DNA of 64,000 bases from Naasia sp. SYSU D00948 (lineage in GTDB: Bacteria > Actinomycetota > Actinomycetes > Actinomycetales > Microbacteriaceae), in the NCBI RefSeq assembly GCF_017916515.1, contig NZ_JAFMTA010000001.1, positions 744,001-808,000 on the forward strand, read 5' to 3'. Both the position numbers and the translations under genes were made by a program. Positions 44,687 through 53,157 of this stretch are shown one piece after another; position 1 is the first letter of the stretch; each line of letters opens with the position of its first letter. The notes beneath the pieces are model-generated. The model was not told where the DNA came from and did no database searches. It was given only the letters and a program-made list of their open reading frames with translations.

Positions 44687-45526
44687 ATGAGGAATACCGA
44701 CATGTCGACTCTCACCTCCACCCCCACGACCCATCGGGTCTCCCTGCCCCACCTCCTCCACGCCGAATGGATCAAGGCGGCCACCGTGAACGCGACCAGA
44801 TGGACGACCGCGGTGACGCTCGCCCTCGCCGCGTTCTTCGCCGGCACGGTCCTGCTCGTCATCGGTGTCGCACCCCTCGAGGGCGAGGACCCCAGCGCCC
44901 TCATCCTCGAGAACTTCGGGGAGCGGCCGGCGCTCTCGGTCCTGTCCTTCACGTTCGCGGTCGTCCCGGCACTGGTCGCACTCCTCGGCCTGCTCCTCGT
45001 CAGCGGCGAGCGCGGCACCGGGACCCTGGCCGTGACGCTCGCGGCCGTGCCGCGGCGGACCCCCGTCCTCGTCGCCAAGCTCCTGCTGAGCGCCGCGGCC
45101 GGGTTCGTCGTCGGGCTCCTGGCGGCCGGTGTGACCATCGCCGTCGTCCAGCCCGGCCTCGCCGGGATAGGCCTCGGCGACGGTCTCTGGACCGCGGTCG
45201 GCGCGCAGGTGGTCCTCGGCGGAGCGGTGTCGTCCGCGGCGATCGCCGTGCTCGGCACGGCGCTGGGCTCCCTGTTCCGGAACACCGCGGGCGCCGCCGG
45301 CGCGGTCCTGTCGCTGCTCCTGATCGCCCCGGTCATCCTGCCGATGATCCCTGTGATCGGGAGCCCGCTGAGCCAGGTCCTCCCGACCTCGGCGGCCGCC
45401 GCGCTGTCCCAGCCGATCGACACGGTCGGCGGCGGAACCCTCCTCACCGGCGGGCTGATCCTCGCCGCCTGGGTCGCCGTCTCGGCGGTGGTGGCCACGG
45501 TCCTCTGGAAGCGCCGCGACATCTGA
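44687..45526 (+). CDS. ABC-2 type permease
   Basis: 279 residues with six membrane helices (about 48-70, 88-112, 136-160, 170-196, 203-224, 250-272), the ABC-2 topology in which one ATPase gene is paired with one permease gene. LLVSGERGTGTLAVTLAAVP is the coupling region between TM2 and TM3. ATG 44687 follows TGAGGA; ATG 44702 is equally possible. A strong terminator 13 bp after the stop closes the operon. Confidence 0.88.
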   Translation: MRNTDMSTLTSTPTTHRVSLPHLLHAEWIKAATVNATRWTTAVTLALAAFFAGTVLLVIGVAPLEGEDPSALILENFGERPALSVLSFTFAVVPALVALLGLLLVSGERGTGTLAVTLAAVPRRTPVLVAKLLLSAAAGFVVGLLAAGVTIAVVQPGLAGIGLGDGLWTAVGAQVVLGGAVSSAAIAVLGTALGSLFRNTAGAAGAVLSLLLIAPVILPMIPVIGSPLSQVLPTSAAAALSQPIDTVGGGTLLTGGLILAAWVAVSAVVATVLWKRRDI

Positions 45527-45539
45527 GCGCGGACAGCAG

Positions 45540-45571
45540 AAAGGCCCGGATCCGCCAGGATCCGGGCCTTT
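45540..45571. terminator. Strong bidirectional terminator
   Basis: AAAGGCCCGGATCC (45540-45553) pairs perfectly with GGATCCGGGCCTTT (45558-45571), loop GCCA. It separates the convergent ABC permease and phosphodiesterase genes and can stop both. Confidence 0.9.
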
Positions 45572-45605
45572 CACGCGCCTGCTGGCCTCCCGCTCCCGGT
45601 GACGG

Positions 45606-46595
45606 CTACAGCGAGTCGCGCGCCTGGATCCCGAGGTCGGGGTGGTCGCAGAAGGCCCCTGCCACGCCGGTCCCGAAGATCAGGCGGTACTCGGCCATCC
45701 AGTCGCCGTAGTCGCTCGGCTCCCTGCCCCGGCGGAGGTTGCGACCGAGGAACGCGTTCTCGGCGCGCAGCGTCCAGACGAAGGTCTCGAGCCCGGCCGC
45801 GGACGCCCGCTCCACCAGGTCGGTCGTGCCGGTCACGTTGCCGCGCCGGTCCTCCTGCAGCAGGAGCCCCTTGTTCACGCTCACGACGTCGACGGTGCCC
45901 GCCAGTCCGGCGAGGCCCTCGTCCGTGAGATAGCTCGCGAACGTGCGCGCAGCGGAGCCGAACCGGGCGACGTGGTCGGCCGGCGCCCCCTGCGCCTCGA
46001 CGAGGAACACCCGCCGGCCCGGCACTCCCCTCGCGCGCACTCCGGCGAGGACATCCTCCTCGAAGCACTCGACCACCAGGTTCGCGTCGGTCGCCCAGCC
46101 CCCCACCTCCTGCGCGAACAGCTCATCGAGGGGCAGACCGAGCGACGCGAAGTACGTCGGATGCTTGAGCTCGGCGACGACCACCACCGGCCGGTCGGAC
46201 TGCTCCGCCAGCGCGATGACGTCGCTCAAGCGGAGCAACCCCTCCGCACCGTCGAACGCGGTGTTCCGGGGCCGGATCGACGGCAGGCGCTCCCGCGCCC
46301 TCAGCGTCGCCAGCTCCGCCCACGTGAAGTCCTCTGTGAACCACCCCGTGTGGCGGACACCGTCGATCACTTTCCTGGTGCGCCGCGATGCGAACTCCGG
46401 GCGGGACGCGACGTCGGTGGTGCCGGAGATCTCGTTCTCGTGCCGCACGACCAGGACCCCGTCCCGCGACGCCACGAGGTCCGGCTCGATGGCGTCCGCT
46501 CCCATCGCGAGCGCCATCCGGTAGGCGGACGCGGTGTGCTCGGGACGGTAGCCGCTGGCTCCCCGATGCGCGATGACGAGAGGGGGTGCGCTCAC
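45606..46595 (-). CDS. Glycerophosphodiester phosphodiesterase
   Basis: 329 residues with a GDPD TIM-barrel: catalytic IAHRGASGYRPEHT, metal Glu/Asp in AIEPDLVASRDGVLVVRHE, and HPTYFASLGLPLDEL plus WTLRAENAFL later. It hydrolyses glycerophosphodiesters to glycerol-3-phosphate and an alcohol. No signal peptide, so it is cytoplasmic unless exported otherwise. TACGGT (46603-46608, complement) lies 7 nt before the GTG at 46595, so I use that leaderless start rather than an upstream GTG at 46616. Confidence 0.9.
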   Translation of the reverse strand: MSAPPLVIAHRGASGYRPEHTASAYRMALAMGADAIEPDLVASRDGVLVVRHENEISGTTDVASRPEFASRRTRKVIDGVRHTGWFTEDFTWAELATLRARERLPSIRPRNTAFDGAEGLLRLSDVIALAEQSDRPVVVVAELKHPTYFASLGLPLDELFAQEVGGWATDANLVVECFEEDVLAGVRARGVPGRRVFLVEAQGAPADHVARFGSAARTFASYLTDEGLAGLAGTVDVVSVNKGLLLQEDRRGNVTGTTDLVERASAAGLETFVWTLRAENAFLGRNLRRGREPSDYGDWMAEYRLIFGTGVAGAFCDHPDLGIQARDSL

Positions 46596-46687
46596 GGGAG
46601 CCACCGTACGGGACACCGGGCGGAGCTCAGGCCCCAGGATCGGCTCGCCCTCGCGTCCCCGGAGCGAGTTCGTGCATCCTTGCAGCC

Positions 46688-47500
46688 ATGACGAGCGCTG
46701 AGACCGCTTCTACGCCGGCCGCCGATCCGGTCTCCGCTGGCGTCGCTGCGCTGAACGGGCACCGGGCGGATCCGGTCACCTTCGTGCTCGTGCACGGCGG
46801 CTGGCACGGTGCATGGTGCTGGACCAGACTCGCCCCGATCCTGCGCGCCGAGGGCCACCAGGTCTTCACGCCGACGCTCACCGGCCTCGGCGACCGTGCG
46901 CACCTGCTGACACCGGACGTCGACCTCTCGACCCATGTCCGCGACCTCACGGCGCTCCTCGAGTACGAGGACCTCCGGGATGCGGTCCTGGTCGGTCACA
47001 GCTACGGCGGAATGGTGATCACGGGCGCCGTCGCCCAGTCACCCGATCGGGTGGCGCAACTGATCTTCCTCGACGCGTTCCTGCCGGAGGAGGGCAAGGC
47101 CCTGGCGGACTACGCCCCGCTGCCGCCGGCGAGCGCCGACGGCTGGCGGATTCCGCCGCCGGTCACGGCCGCCCAGTTCGGCGTGACCGATGAGACAGAC
47201 GCGGCCTGGGTCGATCGGCGTCTCGGCGATCACCCGCTGAAGACGTTCACCGAGCCGCTGCCCTCATCGACCGGCGTGCCGCAGAGTGTGGAGCGCAGCT
47301 TCATCCGCTCCACGGACACACCCTGGTTCGTGGAAGCAGGCGAGCGAGCCCGCCGTCACGGATTCCGCTACCGCGAACTGCTCTCGGCTGGGCACGACGC
47401 GATGCTGACCCGCCCCCGGGAGCTCGCGACGGTGCTCCTGGAGCTGACGGAGTCCGTTCACATCCGTCCAGGAGGACGGCCGGGCGAGCAGGGCGGATAG
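46688..47500 (+). CDS. Alpha/beta hydrolase, salicylate-esterase/hydroxynitrile-lyase-like
   Basis: 270 residues. FVLVHGGWHGAWCWTRLAPI is the oxyanion region, nucleophile Ser in VGHSYGGMV (about 102), and the catalytic His in SAGHDAMLTRP. The compact cap and GHDAML motif resemble plant methylesterase/hydroxynitrile-lyase-like enzymes and their bacterial relatives (EstC type). It is soluble and has no neighbour that fixes a substrate. Divergent from the phosphodiesterase. Confidence 0.88.
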   Translation: MTSAETASTPAADPVSAGVAALNGHRADPVTFVLVHGGWHGAWCWTRLAPILRAEGHQVFTPTLTGLGDRAHLLTPDVDLSTHVRDLTALLEYEDLRDAVLVGHSYGGMVITGAVAQSPDRVAQLIFLDAFLPEEGKALADYAPLPPASADGWRIPPPVTAAQFGVTDETDAAWVDRRLGDHPLKTFTEPLPSSTGVPQSVERSFIRSTDTPWFVEAGERARRHGFRYRELLSAGHDAMLTRPRELATVLLELTESVHIRPGGRPGEQGG

Positions 47501-47530
47501 GCGTCACCTCGTGCGCCCCGCGTCGCCCCA

Positions 47531-47818
47531 TCAGCTCCGGGTCAGGCGCTCGACTTCGGCCTCGATGTCCCGCTCCGTGATGAGGCCGATCGGGGGTCCA
47601 TAGGCCTTGAAGGCGGTGACTGCCACCGCGATGCCCACGCCGAGCATCGGCCAGAGCGGCCAGAAGGGCTGAGCGGGGTCGCTGATCGACCAGACGAGGA
47701 CGAGCAGCGCGGTCACCCCCGCCCATACGGCGGCGAGGACCTTGAGATCGTGCCTCGCCTTCAGCCGCGCGTGCGCGTACTCGCGTGCCCTGCTCTCCTC
47801 GTTCATGGTCAGGTTCAT
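47531..47818 (-). CDS. 2TM domain protein
   Basis: 95 residues: an N-terminal amphipathic helix (EESRAREYAHARLKARHDLK), two membrane helices (about 27-45 and 52-72) and a polar tail, the 2TM domain arrangement. AAGGA lies 8 nt before the ATG at 47818. It lies 35 bp after the GerW-type gene and belongs to the same three-gene operon. Function unknown. Confidence 0.78.
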   Translation of the reverse strand: MNLTMNEESRAREYAHARLKARHDLKVLAAVWAGVTALLVLVWSISDPAQPFWPLWPMLGVGIAVAVTAFKAYGPPIGLITERDIEAEVERLTRS

Positions 47819-47853
47819 CCTCGGGTCCTTCCCCTCGTGTGCGCGTCGGGCTT

Positions 47854-48222
47854 TCAGCGTGCAGCGCGGCCGAGCAGCACCCCTGCCGCAACGGCTGCGG
47901 CGAGCAGGGCGAGCAGGCGCGCGGCGGGCGTCGGAGTGGGGATGAAGCGCGTGCTGCTCGGAGTGATCTCGATGGCGCCGATCGGAGTCGTCTGAATGCC
48001 GCCGCCACCGCTCTGCGGAACGGTGTCCCCGCCTTCGCTCGTGACGGGCTTGCCGTAGCCGCCGCCGAGTCCGTAGGCGACGCGGGCGACGGGGATGAAC
48101 GTGCGGCCGGCCACCTCGCGGGGCTCACCGAAGACGGTGTCCGCTCGCCCTGAGAGGTGGAGCTTCTCGGCCAGGGCCTGCAGGAAGGCGGGGTAGTTCG
48201 CGGTGGTGCTGTCGGTGCTCAT
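47854..48222 (-). CDS. GerW (YtfJ-like) family protein
   Basis: 122 residues. VFGEPREVAGRTFIPVARVA followed by GLGGGYGKPV is the GerW/YtfJ signature; a C-terminal membrane helix (about 101-120) is added. In Bacillus the family works in spore germination; in non-spore-forming Actinobacteria its role is unknown. AAAGGACC precedes the ATG. It is the second gene after the CPBP protease-like gene, 16 bp away. Confidence 0.87.
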   Translation of the reverse strand: MSTDSTTANYPAFLQALAEKLHLSGRADTVFGEPREVAGRTFIPVARVAYGLGGGYGKPVTSEGGDTVPQSGGGGIQTTPIGAIEITPSSTRFIPTPTPAARLLALLAAAVAAGVLLGRAAR

Positions 48223-48238
48223 CGGTGGTCCTTTCTGG

Positions 48239-49141
48239 TCAGTTCCAGCTCATGGCGAGGAAGGAGAAGATGATGACGTCCTGGAGCCAGTGGATGAGCC
48301 AGACCCAGCGGGAGCTGTTCGTTTCGACGACGCTCTTGGCCATGACGTAGCCGAGGAACGCGGCCAGGACGACGCCGGAGGCGCCAGGCGGGTTGCCGTA
48401 GAAGTGCTCCAGCCCGAACACGGCGGCGGTCATGAGCAGCGCGGGCATCCTGGAGTACAGCCCCGGCAGGAAGGCCAGCGGCACGTTGCGGAACTGGAAC
48501 TCCTCGTTGAACGTGTTCGTCGCGGCGAGGATCATCACCATCGGCAGTGCCGGAAGCAGGGTGGCGAGCGCGTCGGGGCCGGGCGGCAGCGCGATCAGCA
48601 TCGCCGTCAGCGTTCCGATGGAGATCAGCACCGCCCAGACCGGACCGAGGACGGACCATCGTGTGCGGCGTCCCAGGGAGATCAGGTCGGGCGCGGCGGG
48701 AGCGGCTCCGCCGTGCCAGGTGAGGCGCAGGTCCGAGCGGCTGCGCCTGCCCACGCCGAGGCCGATCAGCAGGAGTGTCGGGATGAACACCAACGCCTGT
48801 ACCACAGTGCCGCGAGCGACCCAGGGGACGCTGTGCTGCCAGGCGTCCCAGGCGGGAAGACCATGCAGCACGGCAAAGACGAGGTGCCAGCCGGCGGCGA
48901 TCGCGAGCATCCAGGCCAGGACCGGCGCGAGTGGGCGCAGCCTCGGCACACGCGGCGCCGCGAGCGTCCCTGCACCGAGGACGAGCACCTGGACCAGGGC
49001 CGGCCAAAACGTTTCGCCGCCGGTCCATTCGCGCCAGAGGATCAGCGGCAGTGCACTCCCCGAGAGGATCAGCGTCCAGGCGAGGACGCGACCGCGGCGC
49101 GTGCCCGTGCTCGCCGGCGGGGTGGCTGTGAGGGTCGCCAT
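48239..49141 (-). CDS. CPBP-family intramembrane metalloprotease
   Basis: 300 residues, about eight membrane helices. The CAAX-protease/bacteriocin-processing (CPBP, Abi) motifs are all present: EEFQFR (EExxxR), FGLEHFYG (FxxxH) and WLIHWLQD (HxxxD). Members process prenylated proteins or peptides or confer bacteriocin self-immunity. AAGGAGGAG lies before the ATG at 49141. It is the first gene of a three-gene operon divergent from a TetR gene, with twin operator-like repeats between them. Confidence 0.9.
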   Translation of the reverse strand: MATLTATPPASTGTRRGRVLAWTLILSGSALPLILWREWTGGETFWPALVQVLVLGAGTLAAPRVPRLRPLAPVLAWMLAIAAGWHLVFAVLHGLPAWDAWQHSVPWVARGTVVQALVFIPTLLLIGLGVGRRSRSDLRLTWHGGAAPAAPDLISLGRRTRWSVLGPVWAVLISIGTLTAMLIALPPGPDALATLLPALPMVMILAATNTFNEEFQFRNVPLAFLPGLYSRMPALLMTAAVFGLEHFYGNPPGASGVVLAAFLGYVMAKSVVETNSSRWVWLIHWLQDVIIFSFLAMSWN

Positions 49142-49167
49142 AGCTCCTCCTTCTGACGAGGGATGGC

Positions 49168-49219
49168 GTACACCGTAGCGCCGTAGCTTTCCACCGTAAA
49201 GGGCCGGATGTACACTGTA
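49168..49219. promoter_or_regulatory. Twin TetR operator candidates over divergent -10 boxes
   Basis: GTACACCGTA (49168-49177) and GTACACTGTA (49210-49219), 42 bp apart start to start. Read on the minus strand the first copy contains TACGGT, the -10 of the CPBP operon; the second contains TACACT, the -10 of the tetR gene. Repressor binding would block both promoters, the usual TetR design. Confidence 0.6.
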
Positions 49220-49243
49220 CGGGCATCGGCGCGAGGAGGCACT

Positions 49244-49903
49244 ATGCCCGAGCGGGAGAAGCTCACGGAACGACGGATCGCCGAGGAAGCGCTGGGCCTC
49301 ATCGACGAAGACGGCATCGACGGACTGAGCATGCGCAAGCTCGGCCAGCGCCTCGGCACGACCAGCATGTCCATCTACACCTACTTCACGGACAAGGAAG
49401 CGGTGCTCGCCGGGGTCGCCCAGCTCATCCTGTCCGAGGTCGATGCCCCCAGCGACGAAGGTCTGGACTGGCGAGAGGTGGTCCGCAGGATCATGTGGTC
49501 CTACCGCGAGGTCTGCCATCGGCACATCAACGCCGCCCCGCTCGCGATCAAGTATCCGCCCACCACGCCGGACGCTCTCGCCTTCGTCGAGGCCGGCTTC
49601 CGAGCGCTGCGTCGCGCCGGCTTCGACGACCAGAGCATCGCCCGCTCCTATCGAGCACTCGCCGCCTACTCGTTCGGCACCCTGGCGATCGAGATGAACG
49701 GCTACTACGCGACCGCCTCGGCTGCTGCCGCCCCGGGAGCTCGGCGGGAGACCCTCCATGCCGCGACGCTCGACAAGCACCTGCCGACCGTCGCGGAGAT
49801 CAGACCCAGCCTCGCCGAGCAGCACGACGCCGAGGAGTTCGAGTACGGCCTCGAACTGATCCTGACCGGCTTCGCCGACATCACAGCCGCAGGCGGCAGC
49901 TGA
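49244..49903 (+). CDS. TetR-family transcriptional regulator
   Basis: 219 residues: HTH at 9-55 (RRIAEEALGLIDEDGIDGLS and LGTTSMSIYTYFTDKEAVLA) followed by an all-helical ligand domain of the TetR_C type (about 80-215). I start at the ATG at 49244 behind GAGGAGG. It is divergent from the CPBP-GerW-2TM operon and probably represses both itself and that operon through the repeats at 49168-49219. The inducer is unknown. Confidence 0.92.
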   Translation: MPEREKLTERRIAEEALGLIDEDGIDGLSMRKLGQRLGTTSMSIYTYFTDKEAVLAGVAQLILSEVDAPSDEGLDWREVVRRIMWSYREVCHRHINAAPLAIKYPPTTPDALAFVEAGFRALRRAGFDDQSIARSYRALAAYSFGTLAIEMNGYYATASAAAAPGARRETLHAATLDKHLPTVAEIRPSLAEQHDAEEFEYGLELILTGFADITAAGGS

Positions 49904-49987
49904 ACGCCTCGGCGCCTTGCCGGCGGCGTGTTCGCGCGGACCGGGACGCCGAAAGGATTGGTGACTGCTCGAGCATGGCGGTCGCGG

Positions 49988-50863
49988 CTACTGCTTCTCC
50001 GTGGGTGCAGGCGTCAGCATCGCCCGAAGGAAGTCCCGCAGGTGCGTGCGCTCGACGCCGAACTCGCGCGCCACCTCGCTGGTGTCGAGCACCGTCTCGT
50101 AGGTCTCCAGCGCGGCGGCCAGAGCAGTCACTACGGGGGGCAGTCCCGGCAGAGGCGTCCCTGGCGCGACGTACTCGACCTCGATCGTCGTCCCGAGGAT
50201 CCGGCTCGCCTCCGCGACAACCTCCGTCCAGGTCAGTGCCTCCGGCCCGCACAGCGCGAGGGTGCGTCCGGACGCGGCCGCCTCGCCGACGCAGGCGATC
50301 GCGAGCGACGCCACATCGGCCGACGCGACGAAGCTGTGCCGGTGATCGCCGCGACCGACCAGCAGGACCGGGCGGCCCTGCTGCAGCGGCAGCCCGACGA
50401 GCATCGGCACCCATACGTCCATGAAGAAGTTCGGCTGGATGATCGTGTACGCCATTCCGCTCTCGCGGATCCGACGCTCCGTGAGCGCTTTGGCTCGGAC
50501 GAACTCCGCCGGGCTGTCCTCGGTTGCGCCGAGCACGGACACGAACACGAAGTGTGCGACACCGGCAGTGCGTGCGGCATCGACCAGCGCGGCGTTGCCG
50601 CGGAGGTCAACCGTCTCGGTCGTGTCCTCGCCCCCGCGACCGGCCGAGTTCGCGGTCGTCACGACCGTTCGTGCGTCGTCGCACGCTCGCCGCAACGACG
50701 CCGGGTCCTTGAGATCCCCGACGATCGGGCGGGCACCGGCGTCCACCAGCGCGCCGTAGTCGCTGCCCTCGCGCACCAGAATGCCCACCTCTTCGCCGCG
50801 CTCCAGCAGGCCGCGGCAGACCCGCCCGCCCAAGGACCCCGTCGCTCCGACTACGAGAATCAT
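49988..50863 (-). CDS. NmrA-like NAD(P)-binding protein
   Basis: 291 residues, an atypical short-chain dehydrogenase. ILVVGATGSLGGRVCRGLLE (2-21) is the dinucleotide motif GxxGxxG, then SVLGATEDSPAEFVRAKALTE, where the catalytic Tyr-xxx-Lys is absent, and IIQPNFFMDV, all typical of NmrA/HSCARG proteins. Such proteins act as redox sensors or quinone oxidoreductases. It begins about where accessory DNA takes over to the right; no operon partner is visible. Confidence 0.85.
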   Translation of the reverse strand: MILVVGATGSLGGRVCRGLLERGEEVGILVREGSDYGALVDAGARPIVGDLKDPASLRRACDDARTVVTTANSAGRGGEDTTETVDLRGNAALVDAARTAGVAHFVFVSVLGATEDSPAEFVRAKALTERRIRESGMAYTIIQPNFFMDVWVPMLVGLPLQQGRPVLLVGRGDHRHSFVASADVASLAIACVGEAAASGRTLALCGPEALTWTEVVAEASRILGTTIEVEYVAPGTPLPGLPPVVTALAAALETYETVLDTSEVAREFGVERTHLRDFLRAMLTPAPTEKQ

Positions 50864-51022
50864 CGGTCCCTCCGCTGCTCCCCGCCGCCTTCGCGGCTCC
50901 CGTCGATCCCGTCACGGTAGGGCGACGCCGCGCGAGGTCAGGAGAGCAGAAGGTCCCGGCGCAGACCCCCTGCACGACGTCGGCCGTCGCACGACGCAGC
51001 AGTCATCGCGTGCGGGGGCGAA

Positions 51023-51721
51023 TCAGGAGCGCGGCCCGTCGGAACCCCGAACCAGGCCGTCGCCGCAGCGCAGGGTGCGGGTGGAGAGCGCCGTGACGAC
51101 GGCGTCGGCGGAGGCCCAATACCGCGCGTAGTGATCCTCGTCGGAGTTGCGCTGGACACGATGAGCCGCCACGGTCGGCTCGAGGGACTGCCAGTCCGGC
51201 AGCCTGAGGAGGGCCCGGTAGAAGTTCTCGGCGCTCGTCGTGGGATCCATCCGATCCTCGAGCGTGCCCCATGCGCCGTTGTCGCGCTGCTGGAAGAGGC
51301 CCCGGCTGTCCGGGCCGGCAGCGTCACCGTGGTCGAGCACCCGGAGCCCGGACTCTCCCATGGCCGTCATCACGGCGATGACCCGCGCCTCGCGCGGCGC
51401 CCCGAGCGCGATGCCGGCATCGATGATCGCATCGGCATTGTCGAGCTGCTCGCCCGAGTATCCGCCGATCACCGCTCCAGGGTCGACCGGGCGTCCCGCT
51501 TCATCCACGCACAGGAGTCCGCCGGACGCCTGCCCCGTGCCGATGCCGACGAGGATCGCCACGAGGACGGCGATACCGGCGGCGAGCGGCGCCCATCGGG
51601 GTGGCCGGATGACACCGCTGCGACGGCGACGCGTCCGGCGTGGTCGCCTTCGGGGCGAGCGTCCCGCCCCTCGTGGGCGACCCCGGGTGCCAGGACGCCG
51701 GGCGGGAGAGCGAGCGGGCAT
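51023..51721 (-). CDS. Lysozyme-like (transglycosylase-type) membrane protein, ICE type
   Basis: 232 residues: a very basic N-terminal tail, one membrane helix (about 46-65), then QLDNADAIIDAGIALGAPRE, VIAVMTAMGESGLRV and DSRGLFQQRDNGAW, a lysozyme-like domain with the catalytic Glu in GESGLR. This domain is typical of the murein-opening protein of actinobacterial conjugative elements. No relaxase, VirB4 or coupling-protein gene is nearby, so it is stranded. The ATG at 51721 has no clear ribosome-binding site; the true start is uncertain. Confidence 0.7.
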   Translation of the reverse strand: MPARSPARRPGTRGRPRGAGRSPRRRPRRTRRRRSGVIRPPRWAPLAAGIAVLVAILVGIGTGQASGGLLCVDEAGRPVDPGAVIGGYSGEQLDNADAIIDAGIALGAPREARVIAVMTAMGESGLRVLDHGDAAGPDSRGLFQQRDNGAWGTLEDRMDPTTSAENFYRALLRLPDWQSLEPTVAAHRVQRNSDEDHYARYWASADAVVTALSTRTLRCGDGLVRGSDGPRS

Positions 51722-52084
51722 CGGCGGTCGACGTCCTCCTGCAGTCCTCCGGCGAGGACGCTGCCGCTCGCCCAGTTCATGATCCTTGGCCGGTTCACGA
51801 GGAGCTGCACGACGGCATCCGCCGCCCACCTGATGGCGATGGCGTCGCTGCTGCTCATCTACCTCGTCGCCCGGCGCTGGGTCATCTCCGGCCCGATGCG
51901 ACCACGCGGTGAACACCGACGAGGCCGCGGCAGCCGCGATCGAGGAGGAGCGGCACGATCGGTGTCGCTCCTGCTCGATCCTACGGCGGCGTCATGCGCT
52001 CGACCTGCGCCGCCGGCCTCGCCGGCGCGGCAACACCTGAACGGTCAGGCCCAGCGGGCATTGGACTTCCTTTCGAGGGGCGGT
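51722..52084. other. Gap with possible gene remnants
   Basis: No intact gene. On the minus strand an ATG at 51858 opens MSSSDAIAIRWAADAVVQLL and about 28 further plausible residues, then runs out of phase into the lysozyme-like gene. It may be the head of a gene whose remainder is lost, fitting a decayed conjugative element. Confidence 0.35.
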
Positions 52085-52243
52085 TCAGCCCTTGACTGCG
52101 CCGGCGGTGAGACCGGACACGATGTGGCGCTGGAGCAGTGCGTACGCGTCAGGATCGGAAGGATCCCGATGAGGATCGCCGCCGCCAGACCGTTGTAGTT
52201 GGTCGTGAATCGGCCGGAGAAGTTCAGGATGCCCAGCGGGAGG
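52085..52243 (-). pseudogene. Remnant of a carbohydrate ABC permease (C terminus), frameshifted
   Basis: Only the last 50 or so codons of a MalG-like permease survive: PLGILNFSGRFTTNYNGLAA, then AAILIGILPIL, and in another frame YALLQRHIVSGLTAGAVKG followed by TGA at 52085. A single missing base (CTGACGCG where CTGATCGCG is expected) breaks the frame near 52140. The N-terminal part of the gene is missing at about 52243, where LacI-like coding on the other strand begins. Confidence 0.75.
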
Positions 52244-53085
52244 GTAAGTCCAACCGGGCCGATTCCATCGAAATCATCGCGATGGGTCACCCGAACTTCG
52301 GAGTCTGGTCGATCCTCGAGGGGATGACGGCGGCCGTGCGCCGGGCCGGGTTCACGCTGGTGATCGGTCAGCTCGACATCCTCGTGAACGACCCCGATTT
52401 CCCGTCGGAGGTCGAGGCCGCCGTCGACCACCTGCTCCGCGCAGGTGTGGACGGCCTGGTCGTGGGAACGCCCTATGCCGGCGGGGAGAAGCTGCTCAGC
52501 GACCTCGTCACCGAGGTTCCGGTCGTCGTCATCTCCGAGCATCCCGACACGACCGACAGCTCCGTCCGCGGGAACTCGTACGGCGCCGGCACGCTGGCCA
52601 TGGAGCATCTCATCGGCCTCGGTCATCGACGGATCCTGCACGTCTCCGGCGACCCGACAACCATCGAACCGGCGCAGCGCGAGGCGAGCTACCGCGACTC
52701 GCTGGCCCGGCACGGTCTCTCTCCTCTGCCCGTGAGCGGTCGCGATTGGACCGCGGACGCCGGATTCGAGATCGGCACCTCCGCGGACCCGCGGGACTTC
52801 ACGGCGGTCTTCGCGGCGAACGATGCGATCGCATCCGGGTTCATGAGTGCGATGCGCGCCCGTGGCCTCGAAGCTCCCCGCAACTACTCCATCGTTGGCA
52901 TCGACAACATGCCGGAGACCCGTTTCTACGCCCCTCCGCTCACGACCGTCACGTTGGATTTCGTGCAGCTCGGCGAGGTGGCCGTCGACATGGTGCTGCA
53001 GCGGATCCGAGAAGGCGGTTCCGTCCCGCAGCGCACCATCACTCCTCACCTCGAGGTGCGAGAGTCGACCGCCCCCGCCGTCTGA
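52244..53085 (+). pseudogene. LacI-family regulator lacking its DNA-binding domain
   Basis: From about 52255 the frame reads a complete LacI effector domain (SIEIIAMGHPNFGVWSILEG, AGVDGLVVGTP, IEPAQREASYRDSLA, FAANDAIASGFM, VTLDFVQLGEVAVDMVLQR) but no helix-turn-helix precedes it. The frame upstream is antisense to the permease remnant. The first usable ATG, 52282, would give a 267-residue sensor-only product. The intact downstream frame suggests recent truncation. As LacI needs its HTH, it cannot repress as encoded. Confidence 0.75.
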
Positions 53086-53157
53086 CGCCCGCCGGGCCTG
53101 CGCGCGGGTCTCCGCCGCACGATCGGATGGCAGAACGGCATCCCTGGGGTTCCTGAG

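Noticed and set aside
51722-51916. N-terminal extension of the lysozyme-like protein to 51916
   Set aside because: The extra residues look non-coding, and another frame there reads more plausibly.
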